Shown here: piece by piece, positions 8,333 to 17,810 of the stretch
Position numbering within the stretch: position 1 is the stretch's first letter
Layout: each line of letters opens with the position of its first letter
Source of the DNA: Synechococcus sp. Nb3U1
GTDB lineage: Bacteria; Cyanobacteriota; Cyanobacteriia; Thermostichales; Thermostichaceae
Direction of reading: 5' to 3'
Assembly: GCF_021533835.1 (NCBI RefSeq)
Contig: NZ_JAKFYQ010000002.1
Span: 1 to 64,000, forward strand
DNA: 64,000 nt
Made by a program: the position numbers and the translations under genes
The notes under the pieces: model-generated
The model's input: the letters and a program-made list of their open reading frames with translations, nothing else
What the model was told of the DNA's origin: nothing
Databases searched by the model: none

Positions 8333-11300
8333 CTACTCAACCCCCTCGATCTTGTCCTCGATCTCTTGATAGAGCTCCTGTAACCGCTCGATATTTGCCT
8401 GTGAGGTCTCCCAATAGCCACGACCATTCACCTCCAACAGGGATCCCACAATTCTTCTAAAAGAGTGGGGGTTAAGGTTCATCAGCCGTTGCCGCATCGC
8501 CTCATCTTTGATGAAGGTCTCGTTGGTTTCCTCATAGACCCAGTTATCGACGGCCCCGGCGGTGGCCGACCAGCCGGAGGTGTTCACCAATCGCTTGGAG
8601 ATCTCCCGCACCCCTTCGTAGCCGTGCTTGAGCATTCCCTCGTACCACTTGGGATTGAGGAGCTTGGTGCGGGCATCGAGGCGAATGGTTTCGCTCAGGG
8701 TGCGGATCTGGGCGTTGGGGGTGGTGGTATCGGCCATGTAGGCAGAAGGCGTTTTGCCATCCTTGCGCAAGCCCTGTACCAGCTTGGTCGGATCCGAATC
8801 AAAATAGTGGCTCACATCCGTGAGGCTGATCTCGGACGAATCCAGGTTTTGGAAGGTGACATCCACCGTCTTGAGGCTGGACTCGAACAGTTGCCGCATT
8901 TGCTGGTTGGGTAGATTGGATCCAAACGCGAAAGACTTGCGGCTGAGATACATTTCCCGCAGCTCGCTTTCTTGTTCCCAAGAGCTATTTTCCACCGCCA
9001 AGTTGACGTTAGATGAGTAGGATCCCGAGGCGTTAGAGAAGACGCGGGTGGCCGCTTGGCTGACGGTTAAACCCATTTCTTCCGCCTGTTGCAGGACATG
9101 TTTGCGCACGAAGTTCTGCGCTAGGGGCTCAACAGCCTCAGCAGCCAATTTCACGGCTCGGTCGATCAGATCCATTTGATTCACAAACAGATCCCGGAAT
9201 ACACCAGAGCAATTGACCACCACATCGATGCGGGGGCGGCCCAATTCTTCCAGCGGGATCAGCTCCACTTTGTTCACCCGACCAAGGGCATCAGGCTTGG
9301 GCCGTACCCCTAGCAAACACAACACCTGCGCTAACGATTCGCCGTAGGTTTTGATGTTATCTGTGCCCCATAGAACCACTGAAATGGTTTCGGGATACTT
9401 GCCGCCATTGACGCTCATCTCCCGGGCCAGCAGCCGTTCCACCACAATCTCGGCAGATTTGATCGCCGCTGAGGTGGGAATGGACTGGGGATCCAAGGCA
9501 TGAATGTTTTTCCCGGTGGGCAACACATTGGGATTACGGATTGGATCGCCGCCCGGCCCCGGCAAGATGTATTCCCCTTCTAGGGCTTTGAGCAGGGATC
9601 CCAGTTCAAAATCTGCGGTGACTTGCTTGAGACATTCCTCCAGAAACTCAAACAAAGGCTTGAGTAAATCGGGATCCACATTGGGGTAGCCTGCTTCCTT
9701 GAGGGCAGTAATCCAGGGAGCTTGGCGACCCATATTAAAGAAATTGAGCTTGGCAACTTTGGAAACTCGTCCTTCGGCATCGGTTTGCTCTTTTACCAAG
9801 GCGGCGACTGCTTTCTGGCAGGCTTTGTTGATCTGATCTAGCCGCTCCGTATCGGCCAAATTGCCCCGATCCCGACTGCGATACATCTCATCCAAATCTC
9901 GTCCTAAACTTTGGGCGATGATGCGCGGCAGGCCGAGAATCTCTTCTTCGGGGCGGTCGATGCTGGCGATACTGACCAGGGTGGCGATTGCCTCTTCAGC
10001 GGTGGGGGGAGCACCGATCACGTGCAGGCCACAGGGCAATAACCGCGACTCAATTTCCATCAATTTGCCGTAAAGCAAACCCACAACGGTATCTCGTTCT
10101 TCCAAACTCAACTCAGCAGCATCCGCTTCCGGCAGCTCCACATCTTTGTCCAGATTCACCATCCGGGCTTTGTCGCAAATGGTGTTGACAATTTGGATCC
10201 CGCGTCCCCCTTCCCGCAAGCTTTGGTAGGAGCCGATCAACTCCCGCAATTCCTGCAAGCCTTTGTACAGTCCCGCATTTTCTGCCGGGGGAGTCAGGTA
10301 GCTAATGGTGCAGGCGTAGCCCCGCCGTTTGGCAATCGTCGCCTCGCTGGGATTATTGGCGGCGTAGTAGTAGAGGTTGGGAATCGATCCTATCAAATTG
10401 TCGGGATAGCACTCCCCAGACATGCCAATTTGCTTGCCGGGCATGAACTCTAGGGATCCGTGGGTGCCAAAGTGCAGCACCGCATCCGCCCCCCAGATTT
10501 TTTCTAGATAAGTGTAGTAGGCGGCAAAGCCGTGGTGGGGGCTGGCGGACTTGGAGAACAGCAGCCGCATGGGATCCCCTTCGTAGCCAAAGGTGGGCTG
10601 CACACCGATGAACAGGTTGCCGAAGTGCTTGCCGTAGATCAGCAAGTTTTGCCCGTCGGTGTTCAGTTGCCCCGGTGCTGGCCCCCAGTACTCTTCAATC
10701 GCTTTCACATTGGGGGTAAGGGCTTCGTACTCCCGCACCGACAGCTTGGCGGCAATGTTCAATTCGGGGCTGGCATACTGCGCTTGAGCATCGTGCAGGA
10801 TGGCTTCCATCAACTCTTGCGAGGTTTCCGGCAGATCGGATCCCAGGTCATAGCCGTTGCTGGCCAAGGCCTGCATGACCTTATGGATGGAAGAGAACAC
10901 ATCTAGATAAGCGGCAGTGCCCACATTGCCCTTATCCGGCGGGAAGCTAAAAACAGTGATGGCAATTTTTTTGTCCAGCTTCGGTTTGCGGCGCAAATTA
11001 GCCCATTTAATCGCCCGGGCCGCAATCAATTCAATCCGATCCTGCATAGCATGAGCTTTGCCCGTTGCTGCATCCCGTCCCGAGAGAATAATCGGGTCAA
11101 TGGCTCCATCCAGCTCAGGAATGGCGATCTGCAAAGCCACCTGTACCGGATGCAAGCCCAGATCGCTATCCGCCCATTCCTCGGTGGATTGAAACACCAG
11201 TGGCAATGCCACCATGTAGGGACGATTCAGCCGTTTCAACGCTTCCACCGCTTTGGGATGATCTTGACGGGCCGGGCCACCCACCAGCGCAAAGCCTGTC

Positions 11301-12301
11301 AAGGAGACCACCACATCCACAATCGGAGCCTGGGTCGCCTGATTCCAGAAAAACTCATTCACCGGCTTAGAAAAATCTAAGCCCCCGGCAAAAATCGGCA
11401 GCACCCGCGCCCCCCGTGACTCCAACTCCTGCACCATGGCCACGTAGTGGGCATCATCGCCGGTGACTAGGTGGGTCCGCTGCAGCACCAGCCCCACGCA
11501 AGGAGCCAAGGGATCCTTCACCTCATCGGGCAGATCCGCGCGGGCATTTAACCAGGCCAGATACTCCGGCACGGTGGCAAACATCTGCGGGGCCAGCGGA
11601 TGCCAGATGCCCATATCCAGATAGGTGACCGGCTCGGCGAACTTAACCTGGTCTTTCATCCCCGGCAGATAGCGATCCGCCAGCATCAGCAAGAAGTTCT
11701 CCAGGTTCTCGGTGGATCCCCCTAGCCAATACTGAAAGCTGAGCATGAAGTTGCGGGCATCCTGCGCCTTATCAAAAGGCAGATATTTCAACACCTTGGG
11801 CAAAGTCTGCAACAGCTTCAGCATCCCCTCTTGAAAGCTGGATCCCTGTTTTTCCTTGCGCTTGCGCATGAACTGGGCAATGGCGCTCTTGGACTGCCCC
11901 AACTGCGCCATCGAGAAGGATCCCATCTTGTTGAGGCGCATCACTTCCGGCATCGACGGGAACACCACAGCAGCATCCAGCCGCTCCCGCACCGGCTCCA
12001 CGGCTTTGACCACCTTCTGGGCAATATCTTCGATGAAGATCAGGGATCCAATGAACACATTGGCCGTCTCCAGATCCCGCTGAAAGGCTTCGTAACCCGA
12101 GGGATCCCGCAGTTCTTCCACCAGATAACCATTCATCTCGACGGCGAGGCAGGGGTTCTCTTGATTAATGCGCTGCACTGCTGCGGTCAGGGCACTCTGA
12201 TACTGGGGCTCCAACACCACATACACAACCTTCATGAGGGTGCGATCCCGAAGGTCGCTGGGGGCTATGTGGCGGGTTGTCGGCTTGACCAGAGTAAACA
12301 T
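8333..12301 (-). CDS. chlH: Magnesium chelatase subunit H
   Basis: ChlH is the large porphyrin-binding subunit that inserts Mg2+ into protoporphyrin IX with ChlI and ChlD, the committed step of chlorophyll synthesis. At 1322 residues it matches cyanobacterial ChlH. The CobN/Mg-chelatase core includes [20 protein letters not shown] and [20 protein letters not shown], with the conserved active-site His and Glu in HGSLEF. The N-terminus ([20 protein letters not shown]) supports the ATG at 12301; the frame stays open about 53 codons further upstream, but that part is unlike the family. ChlI and ChlD are not in the window. The gene stands alone between convergent lpxD and the lipoprotein gene upstream. 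Confidence 0.96.
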   Translation of the reverse strand: MFTLVKPTTRHIAPSDLRDRTLMKVVYVVLEPQYQSALTAAVQRINQENPCLAVEMNGYLVEELRDPSGYEAFQRDLETANVFIGSLIFIEDIAQKVVKAVEPVRERLDAAVVFPSMPEVMRLNKMGSFSMAQLGQSKSAIAQFMRKRKEKQGSSFQEGMLKLLQTLPKVLKYLPFDKAQDARNFMLSFQYWLGGSTENLENFLLMLADRYLPGMKDQVKFAEPVTYLDMGIWHPLAPQMFATVPEYLAWLNARADLPDEVKDPLAPCVGLVLQRTHLVTGDDAHYVAMVQELESRGARVLPIFAGGLDFSKPVNEFFWNQATQAPIVDVVVSLTGFALVGGPARQDHPKAVEALKRLNRPYMVALPLVFQSTEEWADSDLGLHPVQVALQIAIPELDGAIDPIILSGRDAATGKAHAMQDRIELIAARAIKWANLRRKPKLDKKIAITVFSFPPDKGNVGTAAYLDVFSSIHKVMQALASNGYDLGSDLPETSQELMEAILHDAQAQYASPELNIAAKLSVREYEALTPNVKAIEEYWGPAPGQLNTDGQNLLIYGKHFGNLFIGVQPTFGYEGDPMRLLFSKSASPHHGFAAYYTYLEKIWGADAVLHFGTHGSLEFMPGKQIGMSGECYPDNLIGSIPNLYYYAANNPSEATIAKRRGYACTISYLTPPAENAGLYKGLQELRELIGSYQSLREGGRGIQIVNTICDKARMVNLDKDVELPEADAAELSLEERDTVVGLLYGKLMEIESRLLPCGLHVIGAPPTAEEAIATLVSIASIDRPEEEILGLPRIIAQSLGRDLDEMYRSRDRGNLADTERLDQINKACQKAVAALVKEQTDAEGRVSKVAKLNFFNMGRQAPWITALKEAGYPNVDPDLLKPLFEFLEECLKQVTADFELGSLLKALEGEYILPGPGGDPIRNPNVLPTGKNIHALDPQSIPTSAAIKSAEIVVERLLAREMSVNGGKYPETISVVLWGTDNIKTYGESLAQVLCLLGVRPKPDALGRVNKVELIPLEELGRPRIDVVVNCSGVFRDLFVNQMDLIDRAVKLAAEAVEPLAQNFVRKHVLQQAEEMGLTVSQAATRVFSNASGSYSSNVNLAVENSSWEQESELREMYLSRKSFAFGSNLPNQQMRQLFESSLKTVDVTFQNLDSSEISLTDVSHYFDSDPTKLVQGLRKDGKTPSAYMADTTTPNAQIRTLSETIRLDARTKLLNPKWYEGMLKHGYEGVREISKRLVNTSGWSATAGAVDNWVYEETNETFIKDEAMRQRLMNLNPHSFRRIVGSLLEVNGRGYWETSQANIERLQELYQEIEDKIEGVE

Positions 12302-12473
12302 GCGGTCGCTCTCCGTTGTGCAATGCAAAGAATGGGACAGGCAAGAGGATGGGCATTCTCCCCTATCGCCTGTCTCTCGTTCTACCAGAGAAACGGATCC
12401 CGGTTCGTCAACAACCTTAACAGCTGCAACAATTCGCAACGGTTGACAGCAACTTGTCACACCCTTTGCTCAA
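12302..12473 (-). promoter_or_regulatory. Probable chlH promoter region
   Basis: These 172 bases separate chlH from the lipoprotein gene upstream on the same strand. chlH is a strongly regulated gene, and a promoter is expected here, but I could not identify a convincing -35/-10 pair or a named operator by eye. Confidence 0.3.
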
Positions 12474-13355
12474 TCATCGACTGTCCCCATCTGTAATGAC
12501 AGTGATGCGCTCGGCAGTAATCGCCGCCGGGATCCGACCTTCGGCATCCGCAACGATTGCAAATCGGACATTCCCCGCCATCTCCACCGTCTCTCCAGGC
12601 CGGAGTTCCGCCCAGCGAATAGGCTCACCTCCACGGGTTACTACCGCATCTTCCGCAGGAACCACTGAGACCAAGCTGTCTGCATACCGTTCCAGGCTGG
12701 GGCTAACCTCCTCTAGATCCACCCCAATCCACTCCTCATTCCGATTCAGAAGACGCACTGTCCCGGTTAGGGTAAAGGGCTGGCCTTCCTCAGCCAACTG
12801 AACCGGATCCTCAAGCACCGTTTGATTGAGTGGACGCAAACGGGCTAGCTCCACCCGCCAACCCTCTGCCTGGCGATACAAAGTGATATCCATGGCGGAG
12901 CGGACTCGGCCATCTTCTAGGGGGTCATAGAAGGCCAACTGAGACCGCAAAGGGCGAAAACGGGGATCCTCCCGATCCGGTTCCGTCAAAAAAGTTTGTA
13001 ACTCTTCTGCTGTGAATTGGAAGCCAAAGGTTGGCACAACGGCTTCCGGGGTTAAAACCGAGTCCACCCGATACACCGCCGTGTTCCCAACTTCCTGAAT
13101 CCGAGTCAGGGTAGAGTGCTCTGCTGAAGCCCAGGAGCGATCCAAAGCCCCCGGCGGGATCCCTCGCAGTAGCCGCGGGGTGAGCAGTGCCTCGGCAGTG
13201 GCAAAGTCCCGCGCGTTGGCAGCCTCCACAAACTTCTGCAAAGTTTGTTCAGCCGTTTTGACCTGCCAGCAGCCGCTTAGGGGCAGTAGCACCAGAACCA
13301 GAAAAAACCACGGTCTCACATCCACACCATCCCGGAAATGACTACAGCGCTTCAA
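12474..13355 (-). CDS. NTF2-like lipoprotein with C-terminal OB-like domain (paralogue B)
   Basis: A lipoprotein signal ends in LPLSGC (cysteine near residue 29). It is followed by a domain of the NTF2/DUF4878 kind (about residues 35-165), with KFVEAANARDFATAEALLT at its start and DITLYRQAEGWRVELARL at its end. A beta-rich tail (about 190-293; GTVRLLNRNEEWIGVDLEE, GNVRFAIVADAEGRIPAAI) resembles an OB fold. The N-terminal domain matches the neighbouring gene at 13369 closely, so the pair arose by tandem duplication and this copy gained or kept the extra tail. The frame opens at a TTG (13355); a GTG at 13319 is also possible and would leave a more typical signal peptide. It starts 13 bases after the upstream stop, so the two are co-transcribed. 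Confidence 0.7.
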   Translation of the reverse strand: MKRCSHFRDGVDVRPWFFLVLVLLPLSGCWQVKTAEQTLQKFVEAANARDFATAEALLTPRLLRGIPPGALDRSWASAEHSTLTRIQEVGNTAVYRVDSVLTPEAVVPTFGFQFTAEELQTFLTEPDREDPRFRPLRSQLAFYDPLEDGRVRSAMDITLYRQAEGWRVELARLRPLNQTVLEDPVQLAEEGQPFTLTGTVRLLNRNEEWIGVDLEEVSPSLERYADSLVSVVPAEDAVVTRGGEPIRWAELRPGETVEMAGNVRFAIVADAEGRIPAAITAERITVITDGDSR

Positions 13356-13368
13356 ATCCCAGCCATCC

Positions 13369-14010
13369 CTATGGGTTTTCTGTTGGGTTCTCTGGAGATC
13401 CCTCAGCTTCAGTCGAAGAGGGATCCAGGTCGCCTGAGTGCTGCGGTTCGGATCCCTGGGGAGCTAGCTGAAGTTGCGGAGTCGCGTCCTGGGAAGAAGT
13501 CTCCCCCTCTGGAGCATCCGGCTGCCACACCTCGATCCGCCAGCCCGCCTCTTGCCGGTAAAGAGTCACCTTGACTCGGGAAGTAATGGTGTCTCCCTCA
13601 AGGCGCATCCCTACTAGCTGTGAGGCCAACTGCTGGTAGTTGGGATCCGAAAAATCAGGCTCGGTCAGGTAGGTACGCAAAGTGAGGGGATCCAAACCCA
13701 AACGTGGCCCGATATCTTCCAGTGAACCCGTCCCTTCCACCCAGACGTAAGCAGTATTGCCTGTGATCTCCTGGTTGCGTATCTGAGGGTTCTCCCCGAC
13801 CAAGCCCCAGATCGAGGGCAGAGAACCAGGCCGCAAAGCATTGCTGAAGCGCTCAGTCAAATAGCTATCCGCAGTCCCCCAGTCCCCTTTATCGGTGGCA
13901 GCGATGAAGGTACTCACAACTTGATCGGGCGCTTGTACAGGTGCCTGGGTACAGGCGATCCCTCCACACAGGGCGACGACAGCAATCCAGACAGGGAAAC
14001 GACGCAACAT
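13369..14010 (-). CDS. NTF2-like lipoprotein (paralogue A)
   Basis: This 213-residue protein starts with a signal peptide ending in a lipobox-like CGGIAC (cysteine 20). One NTF2/DUF4878-like domain follows (about 30-160): TFIAATDKGDWGTADSYLT near the start, TYLTEPDFSDPNYQQLASQL in the middle and KVTLYRQEAGWRIEVWQ at the end. A low-complexity acidic tail (Ser, Glu, Pro, Gln) follows. The same three signatures occur in the same order in the downstream gene. The ATG at 14010 is chosen because AAGGGG precedes it; a GTG two codons earlier is an alternative. Function unknown; probably anchored to a membrane facing the periplasm or lumen. Confidence 0.7.
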   Translation of the reverse strand: MLRRFPVWIAVVALCGGIACTQAPVQAPDQVVSTFIAATDKGDWGTADSYLTERFSNALRPGSLPSIWGLVGENPQIRNQEITGNTAYVWVEGTGSLEDIGPRLGLDPLTLRTYLTEPDFSDPNYQQLASQLVGMRLEGDTITSRVKVTLYRQEAGWRIEVWQPDAPEGETSSQDATPQLQLAPQGSEPQHSGDLDPSSTEAEGSPENPTENP

Positions 14011-14186
14011 GAACACCCCTTAAAGCTCAAACCACTGCCTCCTAACCTATCAAACTTTTCTAACCCCTCAAGGCAAGTTTGGAACTCGCTAGAAAAAGGC
14101 ACAGGCAATCCCACAGGTAAAGGGAGGAGAGGGAGCAAAGGAAGTGCTATCATAATCCAGCGATTTCAGCGAGCAGGTGTAACCCT

Positions 14187-15725
14187 ATGGGGATGTGTGC
14201 TACTCCCGATGAATACAACGAACTGGGGTTGTCACATCACCTGCGAGCCTTACAAGCCAAGACCTCTCGGGAGCGTCGTGCAGCTTGGGCATTGGCACTT
14301 GTTTCCTGGCGTCAAGGACTGGATCTTGATCCAGATCATCTTCCTTGCCAACTGAATCGTCTTCATGCACTGCTTGCTCTGGGAAGCTTTCATACCGTTA
14401 TTCAAGAGGGGAAAGAGCTTCTCTCTAAGTTGCTCACAGAACGCTACCTTGAGGATCCGACCCTGGGTTTATCTGGTTCTGAGCCTAAGCTTGTTTGGTA
14501 TCCTTCCAAGCTTTCCGAGCATTTGGCCGACAACGGCTCTGCCCGAAAAAAAAGTGGGCGATCCAAAAAAACAAGCCCAGCTCCTACCCCCACACTCGAC
14601 ATTCGAGAAAAATATCTCCATACTCTGGCGCGTTGGCTAGCACATCACAGCGGAGTTTCCTACCGACCAGAAGCACTACCCTATTGGCGTCTGGCCGCAA
14701 CCATTGATCCGGACGATATTGAAGCCCAGATGGTTATCGCTATGAATGCGGTAGCACAGGTACAACCAGAAGGGCCTTTTTTGCTCCAAAGAATTGCCAG
14801 TCGTTACCCTGGTCACAAAGAAAGGGCGATCCAATGTCTCCGATTGGCACTAGATCGCTATGTTCCAAAAGAAAAACCAGCTCCAGAGACCTCAGAATTT
14901 CCATCTGAGAACGCAGATGAGACTGCAGAGCCAGAGATCCCAAGTCAAGAGGAAAAGTTAGAGATCTGGATCCATTACGAAGGGTTTAAGTTCAATCTAG
15001 AATCCAACCTAACGAGTATAGTTACTTTCGTCCTGCTCACGCAAGATCGCTGGTTTGAAAGCGAAATTGAGCTGTGCAAGCAAATTTTAAGGCCAGGCAT
15101 GAATGTTATCGATGTGGGAGCCAATGTTGGTGTCTATACATTTTTGTTTGCCAGATGTGTGGCTCAATCCGGCAAGGTATATGCTATTGAGCCAACCCCA
15201 GGATGCTTGGAGTGCCTCAAATCGACAACGAAACAAAACAAGCTGAATAAAGTAGTGCAGGTGATCGAGGCCGCGGTAGGAGAAGAATCGGGCGAGGTTT
15301 ACCTTGTAGATGAAGGTGTAAGTGTCTTCAACCGTATCGTTACAGATCCGATGTCAGTTGTCGAGGAAACAAAGCCCGTAGAACAAATCACTTTAGATAA
15401 CCTATGGGTGTCAGAGGGAGAGCCTACCATTGATCTGCTCAAGGTCGATGCAGAAGGGGCAGAGGTTCCAGTTTTGAAAGGTGCCAGAAAGATGCTGGAA
15501 ACCTGTACCCCCATCGTTATGTTTGAGAACCAGCATGCTGGTCAAACCACGGGACTAGAATCCGCGAGGATTCTTTCCGAGTTTGGTTACCTCATCTATG
15601 TGTACAACCCCTTTATTAAGGATCTCAGTCCGATTCAGGCATCTGTACAGCCTCCTAGCGCATTAAACCTAGTTGCTGTGCATCCAAATCGATTCACACA
15701 TCTGAGTGAAGCGGGTTTACTCTAA
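14187..15725 (+). CDS. FkbM-family methyltransferase with TPR-like N-terminus
   Basis: The 512-residue protein joins a helical, TPR-like N-terminal half (about residues 1-235, including a Lys/Ser/Pro-rich linker near 110-135) to an S-adenosylmethionine-dependent FkbM methyltransferase domain (about 280-480). The SAM motif is NVIDVGANVGVYTFLFARC, followed by VYAIEPTPGCLECLKSTTKQ and IDLLKVDAEGAEVPVLKGAR. FkbM enzymes typically O-methylate glycans or secondary metabolites. The following genes encode another FkbM methyltransferase and a glycosyltransferase, suggesting a glycan acceptor. Base composition is more A+T-rich than the surroundings, and GGATCC is missing from most of this gene's second half. 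Confidence 0.85.
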   Translation: MGMCATPDEYNELGLSHHLRALQAKTSRERRAAWALALVSWRQGLDLDPDHLPCQLNRLHALLALGSFHTVIQEGKELLSKLLTERYLEDPTLGLSGSEPKLVWYPSKLSEHLADNGSARKKSGRSKKTSPAPTPTLDIREKYLHTLARWLAHHSGVSYRPEALPYWRLAATIDPDDIEAQMVIAMNAVAQVQPEGPFLLQRIASRYPGHKERAIQCLRLALDRYVPKEKPAPETSEFPSENADETAEPEIPSQEEKLEIWIHYEGFKFNLESNLTSIVTFVLLTQDRWFESEIELCKQILRPGMNVIDVGANVGVYTFLFARCVAQSGKVYAIEPTPGCLECLKSTTKQNKLNKVVQVIEAAVGEESGEVYLVDEGVSVFNRIVTDPMSVVEETKPVEQITLDNLWVSEGEPTIDLLKVDAEGAEVPVLKGARKMLETCTPIVMFENQHAGQTTGLESARILSEFGYLIYVYNPFIKDLSPIQASVQPPSALNLVAVHPNRFTHLSEAGLL

Positions 15726-15778
15726 ACTAACTGCACTAACTGCTGAAACAAAAATTGAAACAAAATCGGAGCAAGATT

Positions 15779-16639
15779 ATGCCTTTCCCCATTAGCGACA
15801 TTCTTGGCAAGGATATGCCCTTCATCAAGGTTGTGGATGTAGGTGCGATGTACTTGGGGGGGGACAACTTCGACAAGCTGGTTCAACAAGGCCATGCCCA
15901 AGTCATCGGATTTGAGCCCCAGAAAGAGGAATGTGAGAAGCTGAATGCCAGGGCACTCACCGAAGCCCCAAGTGCAGATAAAGTCAAGAGGAATTACTTG
16001 CCCTACTACATTGGTGACGGCTCTCGTCGAAATTTTTATCTAACCAATGTAGGCTATACCTCTTCTCTCTATAGGCCCGACGAGGAAATTCTCAGGCATT
16101 TCGAGCATCTTTCAGATGTCTGTCAGGTTGTACAAACTGAAGAGGTACAAACCACTCGGCTTGATGACATTGCTGAATTAGGAGAAGTAGATTTCCTAAA
16201 AGTTGATGTTCAAGGTGCAGGATTAGATGTCATTCGTGGTGCTGGCAAAACCCTAAAGAATGTAACGGTCATTCAAACGGAAGTTGAATACATTCCGATA
16301 TATAAAAATCAGGCCCTATTTAGTGATATCGATCTGGCCCTGAGAGAGAATGGCTTCTGGCTACATGGCATGACTGCGAACTCTGGAGCCTGCTTGAAAC
16401 CTTTTTCCGCTAGAACCTATCGTCCCTATACCCAAGTGCTTTGGTGCGACTATGTGTATATCAAGAACTTTATGCAGCTAGAGCAACTCTCTTCTCGGCA
16501 GAGGCTTGTCATGGCTGTTATCTTACATGAGATTTTCTTGTCTTATGATTTGACTGCTTTCATCCTCGGTGTTCATGATCAAATCATGGAAACTCGACTA
16601 AAAGATTTTTATCTTGCCAAGATGTTTGCTGCTCTATAA
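15779..16639 (+). CDS. FkbM-family methyltransferase
   Basis: This 286-residue single-domain FkbM methyltransferase has SAM-binding region IKVVDVGAMYLGGDNFDKLV, acidic pocket VIGFEPQKEECEKLN and conserved DFLKVDVQGAGLDVIRGAGK. Family knowledge points to sugar O-methylation. The ATG at 15779 is preferred because GGAG lies 8 bases upstream; the frame also opens at a TTG eight codons earlier. It is 53 bases after the first FkbM gene and 36 bases before the glycosyltransferase gene. It has no GGATCC site. Confidence 0.88.
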   Translation: MPFPISDILGKDMPFIKVVDVGAMYLGGDNFDKLVQQGHAQVIGFEPQKEECEKLNARALTEAPSADKVKRNYLPYYIGDGSRRNFYLTNVGYTSSLYRPDEEILRHFEHLSDVCQVVQTEEVQTTRLDDIAELGEVDFLKVDVQGAGLDVIRGAGKTLKNVTVIQTEVEYIPIYKNQALFSDIDLALRENGFWLHGMTANSGACLKPFSARTYRPYTQVLWCDYVYIKNFMQLEQLSSRQRLVMAVILHEIFLSYDLTAFILGVHDQIMETRLKDFYLAKMFAAL

Positions 16640-16675
16640 AATTTCAATCGCTTTTATCCTTAATGGTGAACAACT

Positions 16676-17794
16676 ATGATTGTGATTGATGGCGTTATTT
16701 GGCAGTCAGAAGGTTTCTTTCGTTCTTATACTGTCGATCAATCTCAGATTTGGTTAAGTTTAATCGCTGAATGGCTGACCAGCAAGAAGTCTACCGAGCT
16801 GGTGATCTTAACTCGCGGACAAACCTGGTTGCCTCCTGGCACTTTTTTTACCGAGATACCTCGCTTTAGTTTTGAGGAAGTCGAAGAGGATAGGGTCGGA
16901 CTACAAAGTATCTGCGACCAATTAAAAGCCAAGCTTTTTATCTCGACTGGCTATACGACCCCGCTGTCAACTCCGTCGGTAGCATTTGTCTACGATCTGG
17001 AGGTGGAACGAGGCAGCCAGTTTCAGTCTGAGTACCTAGAGAAGAAAAATAGCCTGCTTAATGCTGTTCACTATGTTTGCTTTTCAGATGTTATAAAAGT
17101 TGGTTTGCAAGAGTATTACCCAGGGATCCCTTCAGACCACATTTCGGTGGTTTACCCGGCCATTGGAAGCTGGGCAAGGCCAGCCTCTGCCAACCTGACG
17201 GCAGAATTTCGTCGGAAATATAAGCTCACTCGCCCTTTCTTTCTGGCCGTTATACCTGAACAAATCGTTGACTATCGCGGCATTCAAGCCTTGAGCCAAG
17301 CATGGGAGCTGATGCAAGGACAAAAGCTTTCCCGTACAGAGCTGGTTTTTGCCTTCCCTAGCTCTGTAAACGTCGATCCAGCCAAAGCACAAATGCCACA
17401 AGCAAATGGCCTTCATTACCTCAGCCTAACCAATGCCGAGTTGGCTTGTGCTTATTCTGCATCTTTAGCTTTGATTGCTCATGATACTTTCCGCGCCGAA
17501 AGTGCTCTTGAGGCGATGGCCTGCGGTTGTCCGGTGGTCAGTTACCGAGATGATCGTTCCGGCACGAAACAATCCCATCTCCGTTCCAGTGAGACTCTAG
17601 CTTCGACTCTGCTCTGTCAGGGATCCCTGCAAGAGCTGGCTGAGGCCTTGGTGCAAATTCAGACCTATCAAGTCAGAACCCCATTGATTAGCAAGGGATT
17701 AGAGCGAGCCAAAGGATTTAGTTGGCCGGTTATGGCTGAACAGCTCTGGGAAATCTTTGAGCAAGTCACTGCCGAGCAGCACCTAGCAGTCTAG
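16676..17794 (+). CDS. GT4-type glycosyltransferase
   Basis: The 372-residue protein has the GT-B layout of family 4. A variable N-terminal domain includes ILTRGQTWLPPG and VAFVYDLEVERG. The C-terminal nucleotide-sugar domain has RPFFLAVIPEQIVDYRGI and the EX7E-type motif AESALEAMACGCPVVSY. It should transfer a sugar to a cell-surface or protein-linked glycan; donor and acceptor cannot be inferred. It closes the plus-strand glycan trio and ends three bases from the end of the convergent O-GlcNAc-transferase-like gene, with a hairpin across both stops. Confidence 0.85.
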   Translation: MIVIDGVIWQSEGFFRSYTVDQSQIWLSLIAEWLTSKKSTELVILTRGQTWLPPGTFFTEIPRFSFEEVEEDRVGLQSICDQLKAKLFISTGYTTPLSTPSVAFVYDLEVERGSQFQSEYLEKKNSLLNAVHYVCFSDVIKVGLQEYYPGIPSDHISVVYPAIGSWARPASANLTAEFRRKYKLTRPFFLAVIPEQIVDYRGIQALSQAWELMQGQKLSRTELVFAFPSSVNVDPAKAQMPQANGLHYLSLTNAELACAYSASLALIAHDTFRAESALEAMACGCPVVSYRDDRSGTKQSHLRSSETLASTLLCQGSLQELAEALVQIQTYQVRTPLISKGLERAKGFSWPVMAEQLWEIFEQVTAEQHLAV

Positions 17795-17810
17795 CGGCTA
17801 ATGGCCGCTA
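17792..17810. terminator. Hairpin spanning the stop codons of two convergent genes
   Basis: TAGCGGC (17792-17798), loop TAATG, GCCGCTA (17804-17810) is a perfect 7-bp stem. It contains the TAG of the glycosyltransferase gene and, on the other strand, the TAG of the O-GlcNAc-transferase-like gene. There is no T-run, so it is at best a weak bidirectional terminator. Confidence 0.35.

Noticed and set aside
12302-12460. N-terminal extension of ChlH
   Set aside because: The extra 53 residues are unlike any ChlH; the ATG at 12301 gives the conserved N-terminus.
11831-12496. A 221-codon plus-strand frame opposite the 5' end of chlH
   Set aside because: Its composition (His/Gly/Leu-rich, no motifs) is typical of antisense to a G+C-rich gene, and chlH is strongly supported.
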